A stretch of 64,000 bases of DNA, taken from positions 1-64,000 of the forward strand of contig JAQTYQ010000012.1 in assembly GCA_028688225.1 (NCBI GenBank). The letters run 5' to 3'. The DNA is from Opitutaceae bacterium (GTDB lineage: Bacteria > Verrucomicrobiota > Verrucomicrobiia > Opitutales > Opitutaceae). Under the pieces are notes generated by a model. It searched no databases and was not told where the DNA came from. It saw nothing but the letters and a program-made list of their open reading frames with translations. Positions 16,968-25,955 of this stretch are shown here, in pieces (positions within the stretch are counted from its first letter, which is position 1; every line of letters begins with the position of its first letter). Made by a program: the position numbers and the translations under genes.

Positions 16968-17858
16968 TCAGGCCGGGAGCGGGGAGCTGCGACAGACCCG
17001 CAGAAACGCGTCCAGACCGGGCGGGGCCGGCAGATCGTGATTCCACGCCACTACCACCGGGAACTGCAGGCTTCGGTCCGCCAAAGGCCGCATGACCAGT
17101 TTGCGCCGGCGGGCCCGCTCCGCGAAAAGCGTGGGCAGCACGGCGGCCCCGAGCCCGGCGGAAGCCATTTCGAACACCGTCAGGGCCTGATTGCTGCTAA
17201 AGATGACCCGGGCGGGCTGACGGGCGCTATCACCGAGCTGGGTCAGGCGTTCGACGAGCCCGGCGGGATCGTTGTAGAGCGCCAGGCGGTGCGGCAGCAG
17301 GTCCTGCAGGCGCGGCCGGCGGATGCGGGCGAGCGGGTGCTCGGGGTGGCAGATGACGGCATAGCGGAGCGAGAATAATTCCCGGGCCTCCGCCGGTGAC
17401 GGCAGCGGCCGGGCCAGCGTCGACAAGCCCAGATCGATCGCGCGGCTGGCGAGCGCTTCGGCAAGCTGATAATAAGGCAGTTCCCGCACCATGATCTGGT
17501 AAGAGTCATGCCCGCCGAGAAACTGCGCGAGCAACCGGGGCAGCATGATCGACGCCAGGAAGGGTTGAATGCCGATGCGCAGCTCCGGCAGGCCCGCGAA
17601 ATTGCGACGCCGGAGATCGCGCCGGCAGCTTTCGACCTCGCTCAACAGGCGCCGGGTCGTGAGCAGCAACCGCTCCCCGGCGCGGGTGGGCACAACCCCG
17701 CGGGCCTTGCGCTCCAGCAGGCGGACACCGAGTTCGTCCTCCAGGTTCCGGACCTGCGTTGAAAGCGAAGGCTGGGAGACGTGGCATTCCGCCGCCGCCG
17801 CGGTGAGGCTGCCCTGCCGGATGACCGTCTCAAAATAGCGCAATTGAAAGATCTCCAT
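16968..17858 (-). CDS. LysR family transcriptional regulator
   Basis: The 296-residue LTTR has an N-terminal winged HTH (residues 1-60; MEIFQLRYFETVIRQGSLTAAAAECHVSQPSLSTQVRNLEDELG) and a C-terminal effector domain (LRIGIQPFLASIMLP; SSNQALTVFEMASAGLGAAVLP). The HTH block resembles OxyR/CysB-type LTTRs, but the inducer is unknown. It is divergent from the AsnB-methyltransferase-ABC operon across a roughly 100-bp AT-rich region. This is the classic LTTR arrangement and suggests that it controls that operon and itself. Confidence 0.93.
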   Translation of the reverse strand: MEIFQLRYFETVIRQGSLTAAAAECHVSQPSLSTQVRNLEDELGVRLLERKARGVVPTRAGERLLLTTRRLLSEVESCRRDLRRRNFAGLPELRIGIQPFLASIMLPRLLAQFLGGHDSYQIMVRELPYYQLAEALASRAIDLGLSTLARPLPSPAEARELFSLRYAVICHPEHPLARIRRPRLQDLLPHRLALYNDPAGLVERLTQLGDSARQPARVIFSSNQALTVFEMASAGLGAAVLPTLFAERARRRKLVMRPLADRSLQFPVVVAWNHDLPAPPGLDAFLRVCRSSPLPA

Positions 17859-17957
17859 CCCCGCTTGATATAAAAATAATCAATGGATGGATAGAAAAAT
17901 AATACCGATACGCCATTGTCCGAGACACAAACACCAGCGAGAGTGATGCTTCCGACC
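17859..17957. promoter_or_regulatory. Divergent AT-rich promoter region of LysR regulator and asnB-like operon
   Basis: The 99-bp gap contains a markedly AT-rich patch (17868-17912, including GATATAAAAATAAT and GAAAAATAAT) in a GC-rich genome, consistent with overlapping divergent promoters. The T-rich/A-rich flanks would suit an LTTR T-N11-A box, but I cannot assign one box with certainty. Confidence 0.55.
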
Positions 17958-19487
17958 ATGTGTGGTATCGCAATTTGCTATGATTTGACCGGAAATCCTA
18001 CTGCAGCGCCCGGACGAGGGCAGGCGGCCGTGGCGCGGATGATGGAACGCCTGCGGCACCGGGGCCCGGACGGCTCCGGGCTGGTGGAGCACGGCCGCGC
18101 CGTGCTGGGCCAGACGCGGCTGGCGGTTGTGGACGTTGCGGGCGGGCGGCAACCCTTGACCGACCCGCAGGCGCGACTTTTTGCCGTCGGCAACGGAGAA
18201 ATCTACAACCAAGCCGCGTTGCGGCGCCGGTTCGCCGGGTGCTTCCGGTTTCAAACGCGAAGTGACACCGAGGTGCTGCTCCCGGCCTATGAGCAACTCG
18301 GATGGGAAGGCGTGCGGACGCTGGACGGCATGTTCAGTTATGCCCTGTCGGACGGCCGGCAGCTTTGCGCGGCCCGGGATCCGCTGGGAATCAAGCCGCT
18401 TTATTACGGACGCTGCAACGGGAACCTGCTGTTTGCCTCGGAGATCGGGGCATTGGCCGGCGAGGTCGAGGAGGTGGCAGAATTTCCCCCGGGGCACTGC
18501 TATACGCCAGAAGGCGGCCTGCGGCCCTACTATCAAGTGCCGCAGCGGGCCGGGGTGCTCACCGAGCCCGAGCGGGCCAAGCGCCTGGTGCGCGAAGCGC
18601 TGATCGAGGCGGTGCATTCGCACCTCATGGCTGACGTGCCGGTCGGCGCCTTTCTTTCGGGCGGACTGGATTCGTCGCTCCTGGCGCTGCTGGCCCGGCG
18701 CGAGGTCGAGGAACTGCACACCTTTGCCGTGGGGATGGAGGGTTCGTCCGATCTGGCGGCGGCGGCCCGGGTCGCCGCCTGCATCGGCTCGCACCACCAT
18801 GTGTGTGAACTTACCCCGGTGATGATGGCGGAGGCGATCGAACCCGTGGTGACGGCGCTCGAGTCGTACGATGCGGCGCTGGTGCGCTCCGCGGTGCCGA
18901 CCTGGTTCGTGGCGCGGCTGGCCGCGCGCACCCGCACCACCGCCGGCGCGCGGATCAAGGTGGTGCTGACGGGTGAAGGAGCGGACGAGTTGTTCGCGGG
19001 CTACGAATACCTCCAAACCTTCCGCGGGCGGCAGCTCGAAGTCGAGTTGAACCGTCTGCTGGCTTCGCTGCACAACCTGAATCTGCAGCGGGTGGACCGC
19101 ATGACCATGGCGCATGCGCTCGAGGCGCGGGTGCCCTTCCTCAGCACGACGGTCGTCGAACGGATCATGACCATTCACCCGGTCCTCAAGGAGACCGCCG
19201 CCTTCGGCCAGGCGAAAGGCCTGCTGCGCGCGGCCTTCGAGGGCGAGCTGCCGCCGGATATCCTCTGGCGTCGCAAGGAGGAGTTCGCGCAGGGCGCGAG
19301 CGTCTCCGCCTGCCTGGGCGCATTGGCGGCAGAGCGCGTGAGCGCGCGCGAGTGGTCCCAGGCCCGGCGCGACCGCCTGCCTGTCGCGAGTCGGGAGGAA
19401 CTCTTTTACTACCGCATCCTGCAACAACACATCCGGACCCCGCTCCGCGCCGGCACGATCGGCCGCTGGCGGGGACCGGTGCTCTAA
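17958..19487 (+). CDS. AsnB-like glutamine-dependent asparagine synthetase / amidotransferase
   Basis: The 509-residue class II amidotransferase starts MCGIAIC, placing the N-terminal nucleophile Cys2 correctly; this fixes the ATG at 17958. The glutaminase domain (1-200) shows RHRGPDGSG, GNGEIYN, RSDTEVLL and DPLGIKPLYYG. The synthetase domain has the PP-loop FLSGGLDSSLLALLA, LTGEGADELFAGYEYL and RVDRMTMAHALEARVPFL. It makes asparagine or amidates another carboxylate. It is slightly shorter than E. coli AsnB. It is followed after 20 bp by a methyltransferase and an osmoprotectant-type ABC system, which hints at a dedicated biosynthetic role rather than general asparagine supply. Confidence 0.92.
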   Translation: MCGIAICYDLTGNPTAAPGRGQAAVARMMERLRHRGPDGSGLVEHGRAVLGQTRLAVVDVAGGRQPLTDPQARLFAVGNGEIYNQAALRRRFAGCFRFQTRSDTEVLLPAYEQLGWEGVRTLDGMFSYALSDGRQLCAARDPLGIKPLYYGRCNGNLLFASEIGALAGEVEEVAEFPPGHCYTPEGGLRPYYQVPQRAGVLTEPERAKRLVREALIEAVHSHLMADVPVGAFLSGGLDSSLLALLARREVEELHTFAVGMEGSSDLAAAARVAACIGSHHHVCELTPVMMAEAIEPVVTALESYDAALVRSAVPTWFVARLAARTRTTAGARIKVVLTGEGADELFAGYEYLQTFRGRQLEVELNRLLASLHNLNLQRVDRMTMAHALEARVPFLSTTVVERIMTIHPVLKETAAFGQAKGLLRAAFEGELPPDILWRRKEEFAQGASVSACLGALAAERVSAREWSQARRDRLPVASREELFYYRILQQHIRTPLRAGTIGRWRGPVL

Positions 19488-19507
19488 CCGCAACCCGTCG
19501 TCCGCCG

Positions 19508-20794
19508 ATGAATCCTCCCCACCCGCATTCCCCTTCCCCGGCGCGCACGACGCGCGTCCGCGTCCAGAGCAACTACCGCCGGGCGGTCGCCGCCGGCCGC
19601 TACAACGTCTACCTGGCCACCCTCGCCGGCAAGCACGACAATGTGCGCATTTTCTGGGAAGATCAGATCCGGCGCCGGTTCCTCCGGCCGCATCTGCTGC
19701 AGCGCGAGGAGTCCCCGAAGCGGCGCCTGCGGGTGCTGGATCTGGGGTGCGGCTCCGGGCAGGGGTTCGCCCTGCTCACGCAGATCGAACGGGACCCCCG
19801 CAGCCTCGCTCTCCACCACGAGTGGGTGCTGCACGAGGGTGACATTGAGTATGTCGGCGTCGACCTGAGCGAAGCGATGGTCGCGAAGGGCCGCGAGAAC
19901 TATGCCGGCCGCGACAACGTCCTCTTCTTCCCGACGGATCTCAACCGCGGGCTCGGCGCCGTGAAGCGCGAACAGCCGTTCGATATCTACTTCTCCAGCT
20001 ACGGCTCGTTTTCCCACCTCCCGCGGCGCCAGATGATGAACCTGCTCGCCGAGATCGGGGTCCATGCCCACCCGGGCGCGCTCATCGTGCTCGACTTCAA
20101 CGGGCGTTATTCCGTCGAGTGGCCGGAGTACTGGCTGGCCCGGACGGAGGCGGAAAAGGTGCGCGACTACACGATGAACTACCTCTATCTCGGCGACCGC
20201 GCCGCCATGGGGCGGGCCGAGCATTTCCCGCTGCGTTTCTGGACCGGCGGCGAGGTTCGCCGCCTGGCGGCCGACGCGGCGCGCCAAAGCGGTGTCGGCC
20301 TGACCGTGCTCGACCAGATGGACTGCTCGGTGCTGGTCGGGCGGCATGTGGATACCGCGCAGTATAATCCCACCCTGAAGCCCCTGCGCCGCATGGTGAA
20401 TTCGCTCCATCAGGACTTCGTGCGCACGGATCTCGACCGCCTGCTGGTCGCGCCGGAACTGGCCGGCGACCACCCCGTGGTCACGCCGATGCTGAAGCGG
20501 CTGATCCACGCCTGGAACGCGCTGGTCGACTTCACCCGGCGCCGGCTGGAGAAGGCGATCCGGTTCATCGACCTCGCGGAATGGCCGGACTATCCGCCGG
20601 CCCTGCAGATCGCCATCATCGGCATGGATCGCCTGATCGCCGACACGGCGTGGATCCAGAACGGTGACGCCCGGGCGAACCTGGTCGAGCCGCAGCTGGC
20701 CTACCTGTTGCGCAGCCTGGAAATCCGGCTCCAGCAGGGCATCGGCTGCGGTCATGCGCACCTCGCCATCCTGCGGGTCGAGAAACCGGCATGA
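19508..20794 (+). CDS. SAM-dependent class I methyltransferase, substrate unknown
   Basis: The 428-residue protein has a Rossmann methyltransferase domain at about residues 65-215: motif I LRVLDLGCGSGQGFALL, motif II YVGVDLSEAMVAKG, then PFDIYFSSYGSFSHLPR and the post-I strand ALIVLDFNGRYSVEW. About 190 further residues after the core are helical and unfamiliar (RRMVNSLHQDFVRTDLDRLLVA). The N-terminal segment VQSNYRRAVAAGRYNVYLATL resembles the entry helix of small-molecule N-methyltransferases. The stop overlaps the ABC ATPase start (ATGA), so it is part of the operon. No substrate can be named. Confidence 0.85.
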   Translation: MNPPHPHSPSPARTTRVRVQSNYRRAVAAGRYNVYLATLAGKHDNVRIFWEDQIRRRFLRPHLLQREESPKRRLRVLDLGCGSGQGFALLTQIERDPRSLALHHEWVLHEGDIEYVGVDLSEAMVAKGRENYAGRDNVLFFPTDLNRGLGAVKREQPFDIYFSSYGSFSHLPRRQMMNLLAEIGVHAHPGALIVLDFNGRYSVEWPEYWLARTEAEKVRDYTMNYLYLGDRAAMGRAEHFPLRFWTGGEVRRLAADAARQSGVGLTVLDQMDCSVLVGRHVDTAQYNPTLKPLRRMVNSLHQDFVRTDLDRLLVAPELAGDHPVVTPMLKRLIHAWNALVDFTRRRLEKAIRFIDLAEWPDYPPALQIAIIGMDRLIADTAWIQNGDARANLVEPQLAYLLRSLEIRLQQGIGCGHAHLAILRVEKPA

Positions 20795-21708
20795 TTACGC
20801 TCGATAACTTGCGCAAGGATTTCGGCGCGTTCACCGCGGTCGATGGAATCTCGCTGGAGGTGGGAGCGGGCGAGACCGTCGTGCTGCTCGGCACGAGCGG
20901 CTGCGGCAAGACCACCACTCTCCGCATGATCAACCGTCTCATCAGGCCGACCGCCGGCATCGTCCGGGTGGAGGGACGCGACATCGCTGCCGAGGATCCC
21001 GTGCAACTGCGGCGCAAAATCGGCTACATGATCCAGGGGATCGGACTCTTCCCGCATCGCACGGTCGAGGAAAATATCCTCACGGTACCGCGGCTGCTGG
21101 GCTGGAGCCAGCCGCGCAGCCGGGATCGCATCGCGGAACTCTGCGGGATCATGAATCTCGAAGCCGGTCTGCTGCCGCGCTACCCGCATGAACTCTCCGG
21201 CGGGCAGCTCCAGCGGGTCGGTCTGGCCCGGGCGCTGGCGGCAGATCCGCCCATCGTCCTGATGGACGAACCGTTCGGGGCGCTCGACCCCATCACGCGC
21301 CAGCAGGTGCGCCGCGAGTTCCGGCGCATCGAGTCGTTGGTCAGCAAGACCATCGTGCTCGTCACCCATGACATCGCCGAGGCCGTGGAGCTGGGTGATC
21401 GCATCTGTCTCATGTCCCAGGGCCGGATCGAGCAGGTCGGTCCCGCAGCAGAGCTGCTGTTCCGGCCGCGCACGGACTTTGTGCGGGGTTTCTTTGCTTT
21501 CGGCCGGCTGCAGACGGAGTGGATGGCGTTGAAGTTGGTCGACCTGCCGGCCGCGGCGGCGTTGGCGCCGGCGCTGTCGGCGCAGACGACGGTGGCCGAT
21601 GCCCTCGCACAGCTGGAGCAATCCGACCGCGCGGCATTCCTCGGCGTCATGGCCGCGTTCTTCGCGCAGAAGCAGGTCTTGGCCAGCGATCACGGAGATC
21701 CCGTTTGA
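20791..21708 (+). CDS. Osmoprotectant/betaine-type ABC transporter ATPase
   Basis: The 305-residue ATPase is of the OpuCA/ProV class. It shows Walker A LLGTSGCGKTT (residues about 33-42), Q-loop YMIQGIGLFPHRTVEENI, signature LSGGQLQRVGLARAL, Walker B IVLMDEPFGALDP and the switch His in LVTHDIAEA. The C-terminal tail (residues 245-305) is short and degenerate where OpuCA/ProV carry tandem CBS domains, so osmosensing through CBS is unlikely. It overlaps the methyltransferase by 4 bp and the permease gene by 1 bp (TGATG). It powers the permease encoded next. Confidence 0.93.
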   Translation: MITLDNLRKDFGAFTAVDGISLEVGAGETVVLLGTSGCGKTTTLRMINRLIRPTAGIVRVEGRDIAAEDPVQLRRKIGYMIQGIGLFPHRTVEENILTVPRLLGWSQPRSRDRIAELCGIMNLEAGLLPRYPHELSGGQLQRVGLARALAADPPIVLMDEPFGALDPITRQQVRREFRRIESLVSKTIVLVTHDIAEAVELGDRICLMSQGRIEQVGPAAELLFRPRTDFVRGFFAFGRLQTEWMALKLVDLPAAAALAPALSAQTTVADALAQLEQSDRAAFLGVMAAFFAQKQVLASDHGDPV

Positions 21709-23315
21709 TGCCCACCGACCTTTCCGCCTTTTGGGCCGCCAACCAGCAGCTGCTGGCGCAACGGACGGTCGAGCACCTGGAACTGATGTTGATCGCACTG
21801 CTGGCCGCGGCCGTGGTCGGGCTGCCCGCCGGGATCGTCGCCGCCCGCGTGCGCTGGCTGGCGACACCGTTCCTGACCCTGGCCAACCTCGTGCAAACAA
21901 TCCCCAGCGTGGCGCTGCTGGGCTTCTTGCTGCCACTGTTCGGCGTCGGCCGGGGCACGGCGGCGGTGGCGCTATTCCTCTACGCCCTGCTGCCCATCAT
22001 GCGAAACACGATCACCGGCCTGCTCGGCGTAGCACCGGCCGTGGTCGACGCGGCGCGGGGCATGGGCATGAGCGAGCGGCAGATCCTGCTCGCCGTCGAA
22101 CTGCCGCTGGCGCAGCCGGTGATCTTTGCCGGCATCCGCACCGCGGCCGTCATCAATGTCGGCGTGACGACGCTCAGCGCGCTCATCGGGGCAGGCGGTC
22201 TGGGCACGTTCATCTTTCGCGGCTTGGCCACGAACAACACGGCCGTGATCCTTCTGGGAGCGGTGCCGGCGGCGCTGCTCGCACTCTCGGCCGACGGACT
22301 GCTCGCGTTGGGTGAGCGCAGCCTGCGCCGCCGGCAGCGAACCGCGCGGGTGCTGCTCGGCGTCCTGCTGGCCGGAACGCTGGGCGCGCTGGGCTGGCGC
22401 GCGTGGGCCGGACTCCACCGCCTCGGCGGGCCGCGCTTCGGCTTCACGTCGGAGTTCATGGAGCGCCCGGACGGCTACGCGGCCTGGCGGGCGCACTATG
22501 CGCTGCCCGTGCTGAACAGCCGCGAGTTGGATCCCGGGCTCCTTTACGAAGCGTTGCGGACCGGCGAGATCGATGTCGCCTGCGGATTCTCCACCGACGG
22601 CCGGATCGCGGCCTTCGCCCTGCGTATGCTGCGCGACGACCGGCGGTTCTTTCCGGCCTATGACGCGGCGCTGCTCGCCCGGCGCGGAACGCTGGATCGC
22701 CATGCCGCGCTCCGGCCGCTGTTGGAAAAGCTGCACGGCGCCATCGACGAGACCTGCATGCGCGGGCTCAATCTGCGGGTCGATCGCGACAAGCTCACAC
22801 CCGAGCAGGCAGCGGCGGAGTTTCTCGCCGCCTGGGCGCCCGGCGCGGGGATTGCCTGGGATGCCGGCCGGGCGCTGGCGAAGGCTGGCTCTGCGGAGCC
22901 GACAGACGTCACCATCGGCACGAAAAACTTCACCGAGCAGTACCTCCTTGGGCAAATCGTACGCCAGTTGATCAACGGGGCCTCGGGCCTGCGCGCGGAT
23001 CTCAAATCCGGTCTCGGTGGAACATCGATCTGCTTCCATGCACTGGAACGCGGTGATATCGACCTCTATCCGGAATACAGCGGCACATTGTTGTCTGCGC
23101 TGCTGAAGCCACCCGAGGAGATCTTGAGTCGGCTCATGCGGGATTCGGCCGCGGCAGAGTCCTATCTGCGCGGCGAATTGGAAGCGCGTTATGACTTCTC
23201 CTGGTTTGCCCCGTTAGGATTTAACAACACCTACGCGCTCCTCGTTCGCGGGGACGAACCACAGTTCAGGCAGGTCCGCACCATCTCGGACCTGTGGATC
23301 CTGCTGGACCGTTGA
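21708..23315 (+). CDS. Osmoprotectant-type ABC permease fused to a substrate-binding domain with swapped halves
   Basis: The 535-residue protein has a transmembrane permease domain at residues 1-235, with about six segments and an EAA-like loop (MGMSERQILLAVELPLAQPVIF). An extracytoplasmic binding domain of the OpuBC/ProX class follows. The order of its halves is reversed relative to usual members. Residues 242-375 (PRFGFTSEFMERPDGY, IDVACGFSTDGRI, DDRRFFPAYDAALL) correspond to the normal C-terminal half. Residues 400-535 (VTIGTKNFTEQYLLG, GDIDLYPEYSGTL, APLGFNNTYALLVRG) correspond to the normal N-terminal half. No separate binding protein is encoded nearby. Ligands could be betaine, choline, carnitine, ergothioneine-like compounds or the operon's own product. 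Confidence 0.9.
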   Translation: MPTDLSAFWAANQQLLAQRTVEHLELMLIALLAAAVVGLPAGIVAARVRWLATPFLTLANLVQTIPSVALLGFLLPLFGVGRGTAAVALFLYALLPIMRNTITGLLGVAPAVVDAARGMGMSERQILLAVELPLAQPVIFAGIRTAAVINVGVTTLSALIGAGGLGTFIFRGLATNNTAVILLGAVPAALLALSADGLLALGERSLRRRQRTARVLLGVLLAGTLGALGWRAWAGLHRLGGPRFGFTSEFMERPDGYAAWRAHYALPVLNSRELDPGLLYEALRTGEIDVACGFSTDGRIAAFALRMLRDDRRFFPAYDAALLARRGTLDRHAALRPLLEKLHGAIDETCMRGLNLRVDRDKLTPEQAAAEFLAAWAPGAGIAWDAGRALAKAGSAEPTDVTIGTKNFTEQYLLGQIVRQLINGASGLRADLKSGLGGTSICFHALERGDIDLYPEYSGTLLSALLKPPEEILSRLMRDSAAAESYLRGELEARYDFSWFAPLGFNNTYALLVRGDEPQFRQVRTISDLWILLDR

Positions 23316-23403
23316 AGCGCCGGCCTGCACGCGGCCACTGCGCCCGGCTCCGGCCGGCCGATCCAAGACAGTGCCCACCTTCGCCAGCAGGGGGGCCTGC
23401 GCA

Positions 23404-23442
23404 CCGGATGATATGTCAACCAATAGTTGACATGTCATCTGG
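23404..23442. terminator. Long stem-loop after the ABC operon
   Basis: 17-bp arms (left CCGGATGATATGTCAAC, right GTTGACATGTCATCTGG) pair with two G-T-type mismatches around a CAATA loop. It lies 89 bp after the transporter stop. There is no T-tract. It may end the operon, or serve as a GTTGACAT operator for the next gene. Confidence 0.5.
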
Positions 23443-23540
23443 CGGCAGGATGGAAGGAGGAAGAGCCCCGACAGGCCAGCTGGGTTCTGGCTGGCGGTCC
23501 AGAGTAACTTCCTCCAGTTCAGTTGCGTCTCGCCCGTCTG

Positions 23541-24593
23541 ATGTCCCTGAATCCGAAATTCAAAAACTATCTCATCCTGCTGCTCGCGCTCACCACGGCC
23601 GCCGGTGGAGCGCTGGCTTGGAGCCAGTACCAGGATCTCATCAAACTGCGCACCGGAGGCCTCAGCGATAGCGCGCGGGCCGACCTGCAAAAGCGCCTGG
23701 GGGAACTGCAGAAGCGCAAAAATGAGCTTGAGGCCGAGGTCGCCGGTCTGCGCGCGCGGTCAGTTGCCGCCAGCCAGACCACCGAAGGTGACGAGGCCGG
23801 TGCGGCCGGCGACGAAACCCAGGGCCGCGCCGGCCGCTTTGACCGGCGCAACGGTATGGCCAACTTTGCCGCCCTGCTGGCAAACCCGGAATTCAACCGG
23901 CTTTGGGCCGCACAGCAGAAGGCCGCCCTCGACACCCGCTACAGCGCCTTGTTCAAGAACCTCAACCTCAGTCCGGCCGACCTCGACAAGTTCAAGAGCC
24001 TGCTCGTCGAAAAGGAGAGCGCGCTCATGGATGTCATGGCGGCCGCGCGGGAACAGGGGCTGAATCCGCGTGATCCCGCCGACCGGGCGCAGATCAACAG
24101 CCTGGTGCAGGCGGCGCAGGCCCAGGTCGACAACAGCATCCGCCAGACCCTGGGTGACAGCCAGTTCGCCCAGTACCAGAATTACGAGCAGACGCTGCCG
24201 CAGCGCAACCTGGTCAACCAGCTCACCCAGAGCCTGAGCTACACCGGCACGCCCCTGCAGGCCTATCAGGCGGATCAGCTGGTGAATATCCTGGCCGCCA
24301 GCGCTCCAAACCAGAGCCAGGGCGCAGGTGGATTCCTGGCGGCGGCGGGTCCCATGGGGGGCGGCATGTTTTACAACCGCGGCGTGTCCGTCACCGACGC
24401 CGCCATCACGCAGGCCCAGTCGGTCCTGAGCCCGCCCCAGCTGGCGGCCCTCCAGCAAATTCAGGCCCAGCAGCAGGCGCAGCAGCAGATGACCCAGATC
24501 ATGCGCCAGACTTTCAGCAACCAGGGCCCGGCCCAGAGTGCCGGCAGTACGACGGCCAGTGCGTCCCCGCCTGCCCCGCCGCCCGGCGACTGA
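23541..24593 (+). CDS. Membrane-anchored coiled-coil protein of unknown function
   Basis: The 350-residue protein is not recognised. One N-terminal transmembrane or signal-anchor segment is present at about residues 10-27 (YLILLLALTTAAGGALAW). A coiled coil follows at about 47-72 (DLQKRLGELQKRKNELEAEVAGL), then a mostly helical domain (FKNLNLSPADLDKFKSLLVEKE), and a Gln-rich C-terminal stretch (QIQAQQQAQQQMTQIM) with a Pro/Ala/Ser tail. It is probably a periplasmic protein tethered to the inner membrane. The ATG at 23541 gives a clean anchor; six residues of in-frame extension are possible. It stands alone between spacers. Confidence 0.75.
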   Translation: MSLNPKFKNYLILLLALTTAAGGALAWSQYQDLIKLRTGGLSDSARADLQKRLGELQKRKNELEAEVAGLRARSVAASQTTEGDEAGAAGDETQGRAGRFDRRNGMANFAALLANPEFNRLWAAQQKAALDTRYSALFKNLNLSPADLDKFKSLLVEKESALMDVMAAAREQGLNPRDPADRAQINSLVQAAQAQVDNSIRQTLGDSQFAQYQNYEQTLPQRNLVNQLTQSLSYTGTPLQAYQADQLVNILAASAPNQSQGAGGFLAAAGPMGGGMFYNRGVSVTDAAITQAQSVLSPPQLAALQQIQAQQQAQQQMTQIMRQTFSNQGPAQSAGSTTASASPPAPPPGD

Positions 24594-24726
24594 TCGATCA
24601 GGCGGCGCATGCGGCCGGTTGCGCGCAGCTTATTTCCCGCCTCCGGCCGGCCGCAGGGGATAGAAAACACTTGTGCGCGGATTCCACCTCAAGCTACCCT
24701 GCCATTTCCTCCCAACCGTCACGCCT

Positions 24727-25677
24727 ATGATCGTCACCACGGCCCAGCTCTTCAAACACGCCTACGGCAAATACGCCGTCGGCGCCTACAACATCAACAA
24801 CGCCGAACAGGCAATGGGACTTTTCCGCGGCTGCATCCAGTCGCAGGCCCCGTTCATCATCCAGATCTCCAAGGGCGCGCGCAAATACACCGACAAGCGC
24901 ATGCTTGAGGCCGTCATCCGCGCCGCGGAGCAGATTTTCCCCGAGACCATCTTCGCCGTGCACCTCGATCATGGCGATGAGGAGACGTGCTACGACTGCA
25001 TCAACTCCGGCTTCTACAGCTCGGTGATGATCGACGCCTCGCACGAGGCGTTCGACAAGAACGTGGAGATCACCAAACGCGTCGTCACCGCCGCGCACAA
25101 GAAGGGCATCTCCGTCGAGGCCGAGCTCGGCATGCTCGGCGGCGTCGAGGAGGACATCAAGGTCGAGGAAGGCAATGCCTGCCTGACGAAGCCCGAGGAG
25201 GCGGCGAAGTTCATCAAACTCACGGGCTGCGACTCGCTGGCCGCCGCCATCGGCACGAGCCACGGCGCCTACAAGTTCAAGGGCAAACAGTCCCTCCACT
25301 TTGAAGTGCTCCAAGGCATCAAGCAGATCGTCCCCGGCTTTCCGATCGTCATGCACGGCAGCTCCAGCGTGCCGCAGGACGAGGTCAAGCGCATCAACGC
25401 CGCGGGCGGCCAGCTCGGCACGGCCGTGGGCGTCGACGTCAACGAATACCTGCCCGCCGCCAAGCTTGGTGTCACCAAGATCAATATCGACACCGACGGC
25501 CGCCTCGTCTGGACGCGCGTGCACCGCGAGTTCTTCCGCGACAAGCCGGGCGAGTTCGACTTCCGCCCCCCGGGGAAGATTTTCATGGACGAGTACGCGA
25601 AGTTCATCGCCAGCCGCAACGAGAAGCTCGGGTCCGCCGGCCAGATCGCCGACCTGCGCAAGAGTCTCGGCAAATAA
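24727..25677 (+). CDS. fba: Class II fructose-bisphosphate aldolase
   Basis: Zn-dependent cleavage of fructose-1,6-bisphosphate into DHAP and GAP. The 316-residue enzyme starts MIVTTAQLFKHAYGKYAVGAYNINN. The Zn-binding HLDHGD (FAVHLDHGDEETC), ISVEAELGMLGGVE, the His in IGTSHGAYKF, and the third Zn ligand in IVMHGSSSVP are visible. KINIDTDGRLVW forms the phosphate site. The length and the insert-free layout fit the class IIB group. The ATG at 24727 was chosen over an 18-residue upstream extension. It is followed by a strong intrinsic terminator, so it is probably monocistronic. Confidence 0.95.
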   Translation: MIVTTAQLFKHAYGKYAVGAYNINNAEQAMGLFRGCIQSQAPFIIQISKGARKYTDKRMLEAVIRAAEQIFPETIFAVHLDHGDEETCYDCINSGFYSSVMIDASHEAFDKNVEITKRVVTAAHKKGISVEAELGMLGGVEEDIKVEEGNACLTKPEEAAKFIKLTGCDSLAAAIGTSHGAYKFKGKQSLHFEVLQGIKQIVPGFPIVMHGSSSVPQDEVKRINAAGGQLGTAVGVDVNEYLPAAKLGVTKINIDTDGRLVWTRVHREFFRDKPGEFDFRPPGKIFMDEYAKFIASRNEKLGSAGQIADLRKSLGK

Positions 25678-25700
25678 GGATCGCCAGATTTCTTAGCCAC

Positions 25701-25729
25701 GCCCGGCCGAAAGGCCGGGCTTTTTCTTT
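25701..25729 (+). terminator. Intrinsic terminator of fba
   Basis: Perfect 8-bp arms GCCCGGCC and GGCCGGGC around a GAAA tetraloop are followed by TTTTTCTTT, starting 23 bp after the aldolase stop. It is the clearest rho-independent terminator in the window. Confidence 0.92.
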
Positions 25730-25955
25730 CCCCGGGCCGAAGAACACTGGCTGCTGCCTGCTGCCCTGCCCCGCCGGCGACAAGTCGATCCTGTCCAAAC
25801 ACCGCCCAGCAGGGTGCCAGGCGTCGGGACGGGTCGGAGTCTCGATTATAGAATACATTAGCCCAGACATTATCGGCGTTTCTTGGGCTTGGGTGCGCTT
25901 GGCACTCCGGCCGGGGCAATCTTCATTGGCTGCGTCAACCACTCCAACGCCCACC

